Below, piece by piece: positions 1 to 9,037 of a DNA stretch of 64,000 nt. The notes below the pieces were generated by a model. It was not told the origin of the DNA. It was given only the letters and a program-made list of their open reading frames with translations, and did no database searches. The position numbers and the translations under genes were made by a program. The number at the start of each line of letters is the position of its first letter. Position 1 is the stretch's first letter. The DNA is taken from NCBI GenBank assembly GCA_934486785.1, contig CAKSQK010000003.1, positions 124,001-188,000 on the forward strand, written 5' to 3'. This stretch comes from an uncultured Niabella sp. GTDB lineage: Bacteria > Bacteroidota > Bacteroidia > Chitinophagales > Chitinophagaceae.

Positions 1-401
1 TCGGTCAGGGTTCTTGGATCATTGTGGGATCGCTTACCGCTTTTTTGCTGGGACAGATACTGGACGTGTTCATTTTTCACCGTATCAAACGCTTTACGGG
101 CGACAAAGCCGTGTGGCTGCGCGCCACAGGTTCTACTGTCGTATCGCAGTTTATTGACAGTTTTGTGGTGTTGTTCATTGCTTTTTATGTGGGCCCGCGC
201 TTATCCTCCAATCAGGGAATGCCGTGGTCGTTCGGGTTGGTGATGACGATTTGTATTGGCAATTACATTTACAAGTTTGTTGTGGCGGTTTTGCTCACGC
301 CCCTTATTTATTTGTCGCATAACATTATTGAAAAATACCTTGGTCATGAGCAGGCTGCTCAAATGAAGCGTGAGGCGATGGCCAATGGCAAAATGGAATG
401 A
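1..401 (+). CDS. Queuosine precursor transporter, YhhQ/QueT family (3' part)
   Basis: This is the C-terminal part of an integral membrane protein; the frame is open from base 3 and the start lies before the window. At least three hydrophobic segments are visible, with the family-like stretches GQILDVFIFHRIKRFTG, STVVSQFIDSFVVLFIAFYVG and GNYIYKFVVAVLLTPLIYL. These match the VUT/DUF165 family, which imports queuosine precursors (preQ0/preQ1) across the inner membrane. It ends with a charged cytoplasmic tail. queA and two QueD-like genes occur elsewhere in the window, so a queuosine role fits. The family call is from motif memory, not a search. Confidence 0.8.
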   Translation, partial: GQGSWIIVGSLTAFLLGQILDVFIFHRIKRFTGDKAVWLRATGSTVVSQFIDSFVVLFIAFYVGPRLSSNQGMPWSFGLVMTICIGNYIYKFVVAVLLTPLIYLSHNIIEKYLGHEQAAQMKREAMANGKME

Positions 402-449
402 GCATAAAAAAAGTTTAACATTCCTTCTGTTCAATTTATTTTTTTCGTC

Positions 450-457
450 TATTTTTG
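450..457 (+). promoter_or_regulatory. -7 box for carA
   Basis: TATTTTTG matches the Bacteroidota housekeeping -7 consensus TAnnTTTG perfectly. It ends 24 bases before the carA ATG. No clear TTG/TTTG -33 element sits at the usual spacing. Confidence 0.5.
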
Positions 458-481
458 AGCGATTTTTTCTAAAACAAAACA

Positions 482-1585
482 ATGCCTGATACACAAAAAC
501 CAGCAATTTTATTATTACAAGACGGTACCGTAGCCCACGGCTATGCATTTGGGGCCACAGGCACCACCACCGGAGAGATCTGCTTTAATACCGGCATGAC
601 GGGCTACCAAGAAGTTTTTACTGACCCCAGCTATTACGGCCAGATCGTGATCATGAATGCCGTGCATGTGGGCAATTATGGTGTGATAGATGAAGACGTG
701 GAGAGCGACAGCGTAAAAATACTGGGAGTGATCGGTAAAAACCTGAATGAAAACTATTCGCGCCGCAGGGCCAAAGGCTCGCTGCACGAGTACCTGCAAA
801 AAAATAATATCGTTTCAATTGACGGCGTAGATACCCGCTCGCTGGTGGGCCATATTCGTACAAAGGGCGCTATGAACTGCATCATTTCTTCAGAAATTTT
901 TGACGTGGAAGAATTGAAGCGCCGCCTGGCTGAAACCCCTGATATGGGCGGCCTGGAGCTGGCAAGTATTGTGAGCACTAAGGCCGCTTATGAACTGGGT
1001 CAGGAGAATCACCTAAAAATAGCGGTGATGGATTATGGCACCAAGCAAAATATTTTAAAATGCATGGTAGACCGTGGCGCACACGTGAAAGTATTTCCTG
1101 CCAAAACGCCTGTGAAAGAAGTAAAAGCTTTCAACCCGGATGGATATTTTATATCCAACGGCCCGGGCGACCCGGCCGCGATGGATTACGCCATTGATAC
1201 GGTAAAAGAAATCCTCAAAGAGGATAAACCCGTATTTGGCATTTGTTTGGGACACCAATTGCTGGCGCTTGCCAATGGCATCAGCACTTTTAAAATGCAC
1301 CATGGCCATAGGGGATTGAATCACCCGGTAAAAAATGTTGTGACAGGCAGATCGGAGATTACCACGCAAAACCACGGCTTTGGCGTGGACCCGGAATCCG
1401 TTAAAAACTCTGAAACGATTGAAATCACTCATGTCAACCTGAACGATCAATCTATTGAAGGGATCAGAATCAAAAATAAACCAGCCTTTTCTGTACAATA
1501 CCATCCTGAAGCCACACCCGGCCCTCACGATTCAAGATATTTATTTGATAATTTTATTGAAATGGTGAAGGCGGGGAAGGGTTGA
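482..1585 (+). CDS. carA: Carbamoyl-phosphate synthase small (glutaminase) subunit
   Basis: CarA hydrolyses glutamine and passes ammonia to the large subunit CarB, making carbamoyl phosphate for pyrimidines and arginine in the cytoplasm. The N-terminal CPSase small-chain domain (about 1-150, with TGMTGYQEVFTDPSYYGQ) is followed by a class I glutamine amidotransferase domain. The nucleophile is Cys255 in FGICLGHQ, and the His341/Glu343 pair lies in QYHPEATPGPHDS. Length (367 aa) is normal. carB is not adjacent. An AT-rich HNH gene begins immediately after the stop, so whatever normally follows carA may have been displaced. Confidence 0.97.
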   Translation: MPDTQKPAILLLQDGTVAHGYAFGATGTTTGEICFNTGMTGYQEVFTDPSYYGQIVIMNAVHVGNYGVIDEDVESDSVKILGVIGKNLNENYSRRRAKGSLHEYLQKNNIVSIDGVDTRSLVGHIRTKGAMNCIISSEIFDVEELKRRLAETPDMGGLELASIVSTKAAYELGQENHLKIAVMDYGTKQNILKCMVDRGAHVKVFPAKTPVKEVKAFNPDGYFISNGPGDPAAMDYAIDTVKEILKEDKPVFGICLGHQLLALANGISTFKMHHGHRGLNHPVKNVVTGRSEITTQNHGFGVDPESVKNSETIEITHVNLNDQSIEGIRIKNKPAFSVQYHPEATPGPHDSRYLFDNFIEMVKAGKG

Positions 1586-1614
1586 TTATTTGTTTAAGGT
1601 TAAGAACAGGCAAA

Positions 1615-2475
1615 ATGGGAACTCTTGGGCTAGCTGAGGTAAATGATATCTTAAATGTCTTAAATATGAAAAATTCTAGCTTATTACAAAAACCTTATTG
1701 GACTACGAAAGATCACCTAAAACATACGTTTTATGACGCTTTTGAATTCTTTGATAAAATAGAGAAGCTAGAAAATTACGGAATTTATATTGTTGCAGAT
1801 CATGCTATTCGATTGTTTAATGAAAACCGCTTCCTGGCTTATTTCATGTTTTACGATGACGAAATCGTAGTTAGAGGAAAACCTAATGGGACTCTTAGAA
1901 AAGGAACAATAGACTTTTCAATAAATTTTTTTAGATACTTTACTGATGAATTAATTCGATTCGATAAAAAACAAGTCGAAGAAGAAAAATTATCAAAAAG
2001 CAAATGGACTTCAATTAGTATAAGGAATAATAAAAGGGCAAAAAAATATTTCGATGCCCTTTACCATTGTATTACTAATTTTTCTGAGGAAGTTAATTCT
2101 TCAACTCATAAAGATCATGATTCGATTAATTTAAATTCTGCAGAAATTGAAGATAAAATTTATAGAGAAGGTTCAGCTTCAACAACTCTACTAACTATTT
2201 ACGAGCGAAATAATAACGCAAGGCAAACGTGTCTTAAACATTGGGGATACAGCTGCGCCGTATGCGGTTTCAATTTTGAAAAAGCTTATGGTGAATATGG
2301 CAAAAAATACATACACGTACACCACACAACACCAATATCGACGATCAAGCATGAATATGAAATAAACCCAATAACAGATTTAAAACCCATATGCCCTAAT
2401 TGCCATAGTATGATTCATAAAACTTTTATTCCATTGACAATCGAAGAGTTAAAACAGAAAATGAATAGAATTTAA
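1615..2475 (+). CDS. HNH endonuclease domain protein (probable acquired gene)
   Basis: The C-terminal third carries a zinc-supported HNH nuclease fold: Cys214 and Cys217 in CAVCGF, paired His236-His237 in IHVHHTTPI, then Cys260, Asn262, Cys263 and His264 in PICPNCHS, and a final MIHK. The first 190 residues are not recognised; they contain a segment rich in Lys/Glu and aromatics that may bind the target. The ATG at 1615 is preferred; a TTG at 1582 would overlap the carA stop. The gene is visibly richer in A+T than its neighbours, which suggests horizontal transfer. A restriction or phage-defence role is possible but unproven. No methylase or partner gene is next to it. Confidence 0.8.
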   Translation: MGTLGLAEVNDILNVLNMKNSSLLQKPYWTTKDHLKHTFYDAFEFFDKIEKLENYGIYIVADHAIRLFNENRFLAYFMFYDDEIVVRGKPNGTLRKGTIDFSINFFRYFTDELIRFDKKQVEEEKLSKSKWTSISIRNNKRAKKYFDALYHCITNFSEEVNSSTHKDHDSINLNSAEIEDKIYREGSASTTLLTIYERNNNARQTCLKHWGYSCAVCGFNFEKAYGEYGKKYIHVHHTTPISTIKHEYEINPITDLKPICPNCHSMIHKTFIPLTIEELKQKMNRI

Positions 2476-2653
2476 AAAATAATTTCAGAAAGTAGATTCT
2501 ATCTTTTCTAAATCTTATAAAGTACCTTCCTCGTGCTGGCTTAATCGAAGACGCTTAAGCTTCAAAGTTGAATACAGAAGATTTTACTTTTAAGCATTTT
2601 AAATCGGATCTGGCAAATTCATACTTAACCTTTTCTTATTACCCAATCTATTA

Positions 2654-2673
2654 CGGTTACATAGTAACCGGTT
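2654..2673. promoter_or_regulatory. Overlapping palindromes upstream of the MDR oxidoreductase gene
   Basis: CGGTTAC-ATA-GTAACCG is a perfect 7-3-7 inverted repeat (2654-2670), immediately overlapped by AACCGGTT (2666-2673). A related GGTTA...GGTAAC pair continues to about 2687. The cluster lies 43 to 63 bases before the ATG at 2717, where an operator would be expected. No regulator gene is adjacent. Confidence 0.45.
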
Positions 2674-2716
2674 ATCTTTACGGTAACTAAAAGCTATTGC
2701 TGTGAATCAACAAACA

Positions 2717-3634
2717 ATGAAAGCTGCTGTGTGCACCGCTTACGGCCCGCCGGAAGTGTTAAAAATAACAGAACTACCCAAACCCGTTCCGCGCCCTAAT
2801 GAGGTTTTAATAAAGATTATGGCAACCACCGTCAACTCTGGGGATGTAAGAACCCGGGGTCTGGCCGTAAAAGGTGTTTTAAAACTGGTGATGCGTGTTG
2901 TGCTTGGATTCAACAAGCCCCGCAAGCCTGTATTAGGCATTGTATTGTCAGGTGTGGTGGAGCAGATAGGTGAAAAGGTAACAAATTTTCAGCCTGGCGA
3001 TGAGGTTATAGCTAGCACGGGAATGAAATTTGGCTGCCATGCTCAATATATTGCGCTGCACGAAAACGCTCTGGTTGTTCAAAAGCCCAAAAATGCATCT
3101 TATGAAGATGCGGCCGCCATTATTTTTGGAGGAATGAGCGCCATTTACTTTTTGGAAAAAGCTCGTATTGCATCCAAACCTGGGAAAAGAGTTTTGATAT
3201 ATGGCGCCACGGGCTCGGTAGGAGCGGCAGCTGTTGAAATAGCACGTTATTATAAAGCGCATGTGACGGCTGTTTGCGGCCCGCATGGCGTAAATTTAAC
3301 AAAAGAACTCGGTGCTGATGCTATTGTTGTGTATACCGTGCAAGACTTTACCAAACTGGATCAGCAATTTGATATTGTATTTGACGCGGTTGGCAAAATA
3401 AGTAAAAAGCAAAGCCGGAAACTAATTGCTAAAAACGGAAAGTTTGTAACAGTTGGCGGGCTTGACGTGGCAAAAGAAACGAAGGAGCAACTGACACAGT
3501 TACAGCAACTTTATGAAAACGGTGAAATTCATGCGCATATTGACAGAAGCTATAGTTTAGATGAAATCATAGAAGCCCATCGCTATGTTGATACAGGCAG
3601 AAAAAAGGGTAACGTGGTGATTACACTTAGGTAA
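2717..3634 (+). CDS. NAD(P)-dependent alcohol dehydrogenase / quinone oxidoreductase (MDR family)
   Basis: A 305-residue medium-chain dehydrogenase/reductase. It has the GroES-like N-terminal domain (GPPEVLKITELPKPVPRPNE, TTVNSGDVRTRG, VLSGVVEQIGEKVTNFQPGDEV) and a Rossmann domain with the nucleotide loop YGATGSVGAAAVEIA. The catalytic-zinc cysteine of true alcohol dehydrogenases is not seen, so a zinc-free quinone-oxidoreductase-like enzyme is more likely. The ATG at 2717 (MKAAVCTAYG) is the family-typical start; the GTG at 2702 would add five residues. The substrate cannot be deduced. It stands alone behind a palindromic, operator-like region. Confidence 0.88.
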   Translation: MKAAVCTAYGPPEVLKITELPKPVPRPNEVLIKIMATTVNSGDVRTRGLAVKGVLKLVMRVVLGFNKPRKPVLGIVLSGVVEQIGEKVTNFQPGDEVIASTGMKFGCHAQYIALHENALVVQKPKNASYEDAAAIIFGGMSAIYFLEKARIASKPGKRVLIYGATGSVGAAAVEIARYYKAHVTAVCGPHGVNLTKELGADAIVVYTVQDFTKLDQQFDIVFDAVGKISKKQSRKLIAKNGKFVTVGGLDVAKETKEQLTQLQQLYENGEIHAHIDRSYSLDEIIEAHRYVDTGRKKGNVVITLR

Positions 3635-3820
3635 AATAAACCAAACCGAAAGAGGTTTTCTTGTCATAGGGCAACCGTGCTGTAAATGTGGTGGTTTAAA
3701 TTTGAAATAATCACGTAATCATCAAAACAAAAAAATAGCGCACAGGAAAGAGCCGGTGAAATGGACGCACTACAGGTGATACATCACAACCCCGAAGCGG
3801 TATACTAAAAAAAGAAATAT

Positions 3821-4270
3821 ATGAAACTTAATCCTTATTTAAACTTCGATGGCCAGTGCGAAGAAGCTTTTAACTTTTACAAAAAAGTTTTTAAGGCAGA
3901 ATTTTCCGGGCATGGTATAATGAGATTTGGCGATATTCCGGCGCAGGAAGGAATACCGCCATTTACTGATGACGTGAAAAACCGCGTGATGCATGTTTCC
4001 ATCAATATTGGTAATGACATATTAATGGGTTCAGACATAATGCCGGGATTTGCTGACAGGCCTTTTCAAAAAGGGGATAACAGCTATATCAGCATCCACC
4101 CTGATTCACGTGAAGAAGCAGACCGGATTTTTAATGAATTAGCGGAAGGCGGCGAAATTGAAATGCCCATGGCAGACCAGTTTTGGGGAGATTACTACGG
4201 AAGCCTGAAAGATCGTTTTGGCAATTTGTGGATGGTCAATTACAACGCGGAAACCGCAGGAACACCATAA
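3821..4270 (+). CDS. VOC-superfamily protein, PhnB/glyoxalase-like
   Basis: The small (149 aa) cytoplasmic protein starts MKLNPYLNFDGQCEEAFNFYKKVF and ends DRFGNLWMVNYN, both hallmarks of PhnB-like members of the vicinal oxygen chelate superfamily. It is built of two beta-alpha-beta-beta-beta modules. Members bind diverse small molecules and many have no known reaction, so no substrate is proposed. It is a single-gene unit followed by a clear intrinsic terminator at 4336-4364. Confidence 0.88.
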   Translation: MKLNPYLNFDGQCEEAFNFYKKVFKAEFSGHGIMRFGDIPAQEGIPPFTDDVKNRVMHVSINIGNDILMGSDIMPGFADRPFQKGDNSYISIHPDSREEADRIFNELAEGGEIEMPMADQFWGDYYGSLKDRFGNLWMVNYNAETAGTP

Positions 4271-4335
4271 TAACAGCGGGCTAAAAGAGCTGGTTGTTTA
4301 CGATGGAAATTTTAAAACATTTATAATACACAAAA

Positions 4336-4364
4336 GAGGTGGCATTTGCCACCCCTTTTTTTTT
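4336..4364 (+). terminator. Intrinsic terminator after the VOC gene
   Basis: GGTGGC (4338-4343), loop ATTT, GCCACC (4348-4353), then CC and nine T residues. It lies between convergent genes. On the minus strand the flanking sequence is poorer in T, so it mainly serves the plus strand. Confidence 0.85.
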
Positions 4365-4381
4365 AATTCTTTGTATTCATT

Positions 4382-5359
4382 TTAATGTTCTTGCCTTTCT
4401 GTATTTCTATCGTGCTCCTTATGATAGGCTTTAATAATAGCCTTAACCAGCCTGTGGCGTACCACATCTTCTTCATCCAGCTCAATATGGCTGATGCCCG
4501 GAATATTTTGTAAAATGCGCACGGCTGTTTGCAGGCCGCTTTTTTGGTTCCTGGGTAAATCCACCTGTGTCATATCACCGGTAATGATGGCTTTTGCATT
4601 AGCGCCAATACGCGTAAGGAACATTTTCAACTGAAGGTCTGTGGCATTTTGAGCCTCATCCAAAATAATGAATGCATGATCAAGCGTACGGCCGCGCATG
4701 TAAGCCAGCGGTGCAATTTCAATAGTACGGGTGCTCATATAATAGCCAAGCTTATCAGCCGGGATCATATCATCCAACGCGTCATACAATGGCCGCAGGT
4801 ATGGGTCAATTTTTTCTTTAAGATCGCCCGGAAGAAAACCGAGGCTTTCGCCGGCTTCAACCGCGGGGCGTGTTAAAATAATTTTCTTTACCTGTTTGTT
4901 TTTAAGCGCGCGTACAGCCAGCGCTACTGCGGTATAGGTTTTACCCGTACCGGCAGGGCCAATAGCAAAAAGAATGTCATTTTTTTCAGCCTCGCTAACC
5001 AGCTTTTTCTGGTTGGCTGTGCGGGCGCGAACGGATTTGCCGTTAGGCCCAAAAACGAGCACTTCATTGGGATGCCTTTCTACAAAATGATCAACGGTTT
5101 CCACATCATCGCCGCCAATGATCTGGTCAAAATAATTTTCGCTCATGTGGCCATTGCGTTCAATGTAGGAGATCACCAGGTTGATCTTTTCTTTTGCCGA
5201 CTGTATCTGTTCGGGCGAGCCGCTTAATTTTATTTGTTTACCCCTTGATAGTATTTTAAGCAGCGGAAATTTTTTCTTCAGAATGTCGAGTTTACCGTTG
5301 TTAACTCCAAAGAATTCAATTGGGTTTACTGTTTCAAGGTTAATAATAGTTTCTGTCAA
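4382..5359 (-). CDS. phoH: PhoH-like ATPase
   Basis: A 325-residue cytoplasmic P-loop ATPase of the PhoH/YbeZ family, linked in other bacteria to RNA metabolism and often working with the endoribonuclease YbeY. The N-terminal part (about 1-70) resembles an RNA-binding KH-like region. Walker A is GPAGTGKT at 134-141, and Walker B is [11 protein letters not shown] near 229-239, followed by the [11 protein letters not shown] motif. No in-frame ATG precedes the homologous region, so a TTG at 5359 is taken as the start; an upstream in-frame stop supports this. Confidence 0.93.
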   Translation of the reverse strand: MTETIINLETVNPIEFFGVNNGKLDILKKKFPLLKILSRGKQIKLSGSPEQIQSAKEKINLVISYIERNGHMSENYFDQIIGGDDVETVDHFVERHPNEVLVFGPNGKSVRARTANQKKLVSEAEKNDILFAIGPAGTGKTYTAVALAVRALKNKQVKKIILTRPAVEAGESLGFLPGDLKEKIDPYLRPLYDALDDMIPADKLGYYMSTRTIEIAPLAYMRGRTLDHAFIILDEAQNATDLQLKMFLTRIGANAKAIITGDMTQVDLPRNQKSGLQTAVRILQNIPGISHIELDEEDVVRHRLVKAIIKAYHKEHDRNTERQEH

Positions 5360-5457
5360 TGTTGATACGATATTTGTTGTTTACAAACCCGGCAAAGGGC
5401 TAAACCGGAATATAGCCGTCATCTGTTAGTATGTTACAAATGCCTGCCCTTCTTTTC

Positions 5458-5465
5458 CAAATATA
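5458..5465 (-). promoter_or_regulatory. -7 box upstream of phoH
   Basis: TATATTTG on the minus strand matches TAnnTTTG exactly. It would give a leader of roughly 90 bases before the phoH TTG start, longer than most leaders in this window. Confidence 0.35.
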
Positions 5466-5604
5466 TTTTTAAAAAGCCTGAATGAAATATATATTTTATT
5501 CACAGATGTGGATTTAAAGTGCTGTGCAATTCATGGTCAGTTCACATTTAATCCTTACAAAGATGTTGTAAAGGCTAAATTAGTTGCGGTGCCTGCAAAT
5601 TTTT

Positions 5605-6255
5605 TTATGAGATTTTGTGCAGTGCCTCAATTGTGTCCAATGGGCTTGCCGATTTAAAGACGGTGCTGCCGGCCACAAGCACATCAGCGCCGGCCTCCAC
5701 AATAGCTTTGGCATTTTCAAGCGTAACGCCGCCATCAATTTCAATCAGTGTAGGAGCGTTCTTATCTGTGATCAGTTTTTTTGCCTGTTTAATTTTTTGT
5801 AAGGTTTCCGGTATGAATGTTTGCCCGCCAAAACCGGGATTCACACTCATCAGCAATAAAATGTCAACATCGGTAATAATGTTTTCAAGCAGTGATACGG
5901 GCGTATGAGGATTGAGCGCCACGCCGGCTTTCATGCCCAGGCCTTTTATTTGCTGAATGTTCCTGTGCAGGTGGGTGCAGGTTTCAATATGAACGGTAAT
6001 GTGTTCGGCGCCGGCTTTTTTAAACGCTTCCACATACTTGTCTGGTTCTACAATCATCAGGTGCACATCTAAAACTTTGGTACATGCTTTTTTCACAAAT
6101 TCAATTACCATGGGCCCGTAACTGATGTTGGGCACAAAACGCCCGTCCATCACATCAAGGTGCAGCCACTCTGCCGCGCTGTTATTTACCAGGGTACATT
6201 CATCCTGCAATTTTAAAAAATCGGCAGCCAGTAAAGAAGGAGCAACAATAGCCAT
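5605..6255 (-). CDS. rpe: Ribulose-phosphate 3-epimerase
   Basis: A TIM-barrel enzyme (216 aa) that interconverts ribulose 5-phosphate and xylulose 5-phosphate in the pentose phosphate pathway. Family motifs run the full length: APSLLAADF at the N-terminus, HLDVMDGRFVPNISYG with metal-binding His and Asp, DVHLMIVEPDKYV, LLMSVNPGFGGQTFIP and IEIDGGVTLENA with the second catalytic Asp. Length is typical. The gene is monocistronic with its own -7 box 20 bases upstream. Confidence 0.97.
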   Translation of the reverse strand: MAIVAPSLLAADFLKLQDECTLVNNSAAEWLHLDVMDGRFVPNISYGPMVIEFVKKACTKVLDVHLMIVEPDKYVEAFKKAGAEHITVHIETCTHLHRNIQQIKGLGMKAGVALNPHTPVSLLENIITDVDILLLMSVNPGFGGQTFIPETLQKIKQAKKLITDKNAPTLIEIDGGVTLENAKAIVEAGADVLVAGSTVFKSASPLDTIEALHKIS

Positions 6256-6274
6256 TGTTCAATTTTATTATTTG

Positions 6275-6282
6275 CAAAGGTA
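6275..6282 (-). promoter_or_regulatory. -7 box for rpe
   Basis: TACCTTTG (minus strand) is a perfect TAnnTTTG match ending 19 bases before the rpe ATG. Confidence 0.5.
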
Positions 6283-6386
6283 AAGCGTTTAAGCTTAGCC
6301 GTATAGCTTTCAGTAAAGATACCTGACAAATCTATTACAATAGTTTCGCGCCTCTTAAATACATTTGAAAGAATAACACAATTGAT

Positions 6387-7463
6387 ATGAAGAAAATTTT
6401 ATTGCTTGCAATCTTTTGCATGGCAGCAGTTACCGGTTTTGCTGTTGTTCAGCAAGATACCATTTTGTATCCTGACGAAAAGCATTTTAAAAATGTTCAG
6501 CAATTAACTTTTGGCGGAGATAATGCCGAGGCATACTGGAGTTATGACGGCAAATACATCGTGTTTCAACGCACAAGTGTAAAAGACGGCGTACCCTGCG
6601 ACCAGATATTTGTGGGAAAGGTGCCCGAGCCAGGCAAAAAATTTGAATATAAGCTGGTAAGCACCGGCAAGGGCCGCACCACCTGTGCTTTTTTTACAAA
6701 AGATGGCAGGCATATTATTTATGCTTCCACACACCTGGGCAGTGAGCAGTGCCCGCCTGTACCGGATCGGTCTAAGTACGGTAATAAATACATCTGGCCC
6801 ATGTATGCCAGCTACGATATTTTTATGGCCGACCTGGATGGCAACATTGTAAAACAACTTACCACTTCTCCGGCTTATGATGCGGAAGCCACTCTTTCAC
6901 CCGATGGTAAAAAGATGATCTATACCAGCACTAAAGACGGCGATATTGAACTTTACATCATGAACCTGAAAACCGGTAAAGAAAAGCGTATTACAAACAC
7001 CCCGGGTTATGATGGTGGAGCGTGGTTTAGTCCAAATGGTAAAAAGATCATCTGGCGCGCTTCCAGGCCTAATACCGAATCAGATATTAAAGAGTATAAA
7101 GATTTACTTGCGGAAAACCTTGTGGCGCCCACTAAAATGGAAGTGTGGGTGGCCAGGGCCAATGGTAAAAATGCACGCCAGGTAACCAATCTGGGTCAGG
7201 CTAACTGGGCCCCAAATTTTATGCCCGATAGCAGGCGTATTATTTTCGCCTCTAACCACGAGTATAAAAGAGGCTTCCCGTTTAACATGTATATCATAAA
7301 TGAAGATGGCAGCGGTTTACAAAAAGTAAGCAGGGATAATGGCTTTGATGCTTTTCCCATGTTTTCGCCAGATGGGAAAAAAATAATTTTTAGCAGTAAC
7401 CGAAACAATGGTGGTACAAGGGATACCAATATTTTTATTGCTGACTGGGTAGAAGTTCCTTAA
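6387..7463 (+). CDS. Exported TolB-like PD40 beta-propeller protein
   Basis: The N-terminus (about 1-20, MKKILLLAIFCMAAVTGFAV) is a Sec signal peptide. The rest contains about five WD40-like/PD40 repeats, each with the pattern SPDGKKI(I/M)(F/Y)xS and a following D-x-N/E-x-(L/M)Y-x(M/I) strand, for example near residues 173-205 and 330-350. This is the fold of the TolB C-terminal propeller and related periplasmic proteins, usually used for protein-protein contacts. No peptidase domain follows, so it is not a prolyl peptidase. Cellular role unknown. Confidence 0.8.
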   Translation: MKKILLLAIFCMAAVTGFAVVQQDTILYPDEKHFKNVQQLTFGGDNAEAYWSYDGKYIVFQRTSVKDGVPCDQIFVGKVPEPGKKFEYKLVSTGKGRTTCAFFTKDGRHIIYASTHLGSEQCPPVPDRSKYGNKYIWPMYASYDIFMADLDGNIVKQLTTSPAYDAEATLSPDGKKMIYTSTKDGDIELYIMNLKTGKEKRITNTPGYDGGAWFSPNGKKIIWRASRPNTESDIKEYKDLLAENLVAPTKMEVWVARANGKNARQVTNLGQANWAPNFMPDSRRIIFASNHEYKRGFPFNMYIINEDGSGLQKVSRDNGFDAFPMFSPDGKKIIFSSNRNNGGTRDTNIFIADWVEVP

Positions 7464-7556
7464 TAGTATGCAGCAGGCTTTCTACTGTTATTATTTTTTC
7501 AACTTGTTAACCTTGCTCCAAACCCCTATTTTCGCAGCAATATAAAAATAAGCAAT

Positions 7557-8015
7557 ATGGATTCAATTTTAGTGCAAATTCATAGCATACTGCGTTGGAT
7601 TATTCTAATCCTCATCATTGTAGCTATTTACAGAAGTTTTGGAGCAGGCAACAAGCCTTTTACCGAAAGCCATAGAAAAAACGGACTGTTTTTAATGATT
7701 GCCAGCGACATCATGCTTTTATTAGGTTTAGTACAATGGTTTACAGGGGGGTATGGTTTAAAAGCTATTCAAAGCAATGGTATGGGCGGCGTAATGAAAG
7801 ATGGTGTGATGCGCTTTTTTGCCATAGAGCACCTGCTTATGATGCTCATTGCAATTATTTTAGTGCACGTGGGCTATTCTTTCAGCAAAAAGAATATTTC
7901 TGATGCCAAAAAGCACACAAAAACATCGCTGTTTTACATACTTGCTTTATTGGTCATGCTGGCCGCTATTCCCTGGCCGTTTAGAGAAGCGGGTATGGGC
8001 AGAGGTTGGATCTAA
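7557..8015 (+). CDS. Four-helix membrane protein, cytochrome b-like
   Basis: A 152-residue protein with four predicted transmembrane segments (about 8-25, 44-62, 93-113, 125-143). Conserved-looking histidines lie in or near the membrane (QIHSILRW, IEHLLMMLIA, LVHVGYSF), reminiscent of haem-binding four-helix bundles. Similar proteins in Bacteroidota are often labelled cytochrome b, but haem binding is not proven here. The upstream TATTTTCG (about 7527-7534) with TTG 20 bases earlier is an imperfect promoter match. Confidence 0.6.
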   Translation: MDSILVQIHSILRWIILILIIVAIYRSFGAGNKPFTESHRKNGLFLMIASDIMLLLGLVQWFTGGYGLKAIQSNGMGGVMKDGVMRFFAIEHLLMMLIAIILVHVGYSFSKKNISDAKKHTKTSLFYILALLVMLAAIPWPFREAGMGRGWI

Positions 8016-8051
8016 CTCCATTTGATAGTTCAATTTATTATTTAGGGCCGG

Positions 8052-8546
8052 TTATTTCGGCCCTATTTCTATTACTTCACACTGTTTAATATCTTTTTTA
8101 TCAATTACAAACCGAACCAGCGTTTTTAGCTGGTGCCAGCCCTGCCTGCCGGCCGCGCCCGGGTTTATATGCAGGCATTGCAGCTTGTCATCATACATGA
8201 TCTTTAAAATATGTGAATGCCCGCTGATAAAAAGCAGAGGTTTTTCCGCTATGATCTGCTTTTTAGTTTCAGGATTATATTTTGGCGGGTAGCCGCCAAT
8301 ATGCTTTATCATCACCTTTACGTCTTCGCACATAAAAGTATTGATTTCAGGATATAAAACCCTTACATCCTGCCCGTCTATATTGCCATAAACGCCGCGT
8401 AATGGTTTGAATTGCAGAAGGGTATCCGCAACCCCTGCATTGCCAAAATCGCCGGCGTGCCATATTTCATCGCATTGTTCAAAATGCCTGAAAACGGCAT
8501 CGTCTAAAAATCCGTGCGTGTCTGATAAAAGACCAATTCTTTTCAC
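8052..8546 (-). CDS. YfcE/MJ0936-type metallophosphoesterase
   Basis: A 164-residue calcineurin-like phosphoesterase. All metal-binding motifs are present in order: LLSDTHG near the N-terminus, HAGDFG, VYGNIDG and ISGHSHI near the middle, then HINPGAAGRQGW. Members of this small family are Mn/Ni-dependent phosphodiesterases of uncertain physiological substrate. Length is typical. The gene converges with the membrane-protein gene ending at 8015. Confidence 0.9.
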   Translation of the reverse strand: MKRIGLLSDTHGFLDDAVFRHFEQCDEIWHAGDFGNAGVADTLLQFKPLRGVYGNIDGQDVRVLYPEINTFMCEDVKVMIKHIGGYPPKYNPETKKQIIAEKPLLFISGHSHILKIMYDDKLQCLHINPGAAGRQGWHQLKTLVRFVIDKKDIKQCEVIEIGPK

Positions 8547-8647
8547 ATTAAAAGTTTACAGCGCAAAAGTCTGTTTTACAGGCGTAAAATAAAATTCTTA
8601 TTGTAAGCGTGGTTTTTGTAACTTTAATTCAACCAAATGATATTACT

Positions 8648-9037
8648 ATGAAGCTTGCAGAATTGAAACCCGGAGACTGGGTAAGAATTGATGACGAAGG
8701 CGTTAGCAGGGAGGGTACTGTTGTACGCGTCAGTTACGAGGAAAATGAGGTTAACATTTACAATGGCATTCAGGAGTTTTGGTATAGCCTCGACCATGTA
8801 TACGGTGTTCCGCTAAATGAAGAACAGTTAATGCGCCTCGGTTTTGAAAGAAAAGAAACGGATGAAGGCGCTAAATATGGCAAAGGAGCGTTTCGGCTAA
8901 AGGTGCCGGCTGCAGATGATTTCTCGCGCGTAGAAATGTGGTACAGAGAAGACCGCCGCCAGTTTGACCATCCGCTGATGGTGCATGAACTGCAAAATTC
9001 ATTCCTGCAAATGACCAAAATGCCTTTGGAGCCTTAA
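8648..9037 (+). CDS. Conserved hypothetical protein
   Basis: A 129-residue soluble protein starting MKLAELKPGDWVRIDDEG. The first 55 residues look like a small beta-barrel/KOW-like module (GTVVRVSYEENEVNIYNGIQEFWYSLDHVYGVPL). The second half ends in an amphipathic region with VHELQNSFLQM. The ATG at 8648 is chosen over a GTG at 8609 because the sequence before it looks non-coding. I do not recognise a characterised family. Confidence 0.7.
   Translation: MKLAELKPGDWVRIDDEGVSREGTVVRVSYEENEVNIYNGIQEFWYSLDHVYGVPLNEEQLMRLGFERKETDEGAKYGKGAFRLKVPAADDFSRVEMWYREDRRQFDHPLMVHELQNSFLQMTKMPLEP

Noticed and set aside
3719..3808. Short frame before the VOC gene ending in QVIHHNPEAVY
   Set aside because: It looks slightly like a protein tail but is under 30 codons with an upstream stop and no recognisable relative; it could be a gene remnant but cannot be supported.
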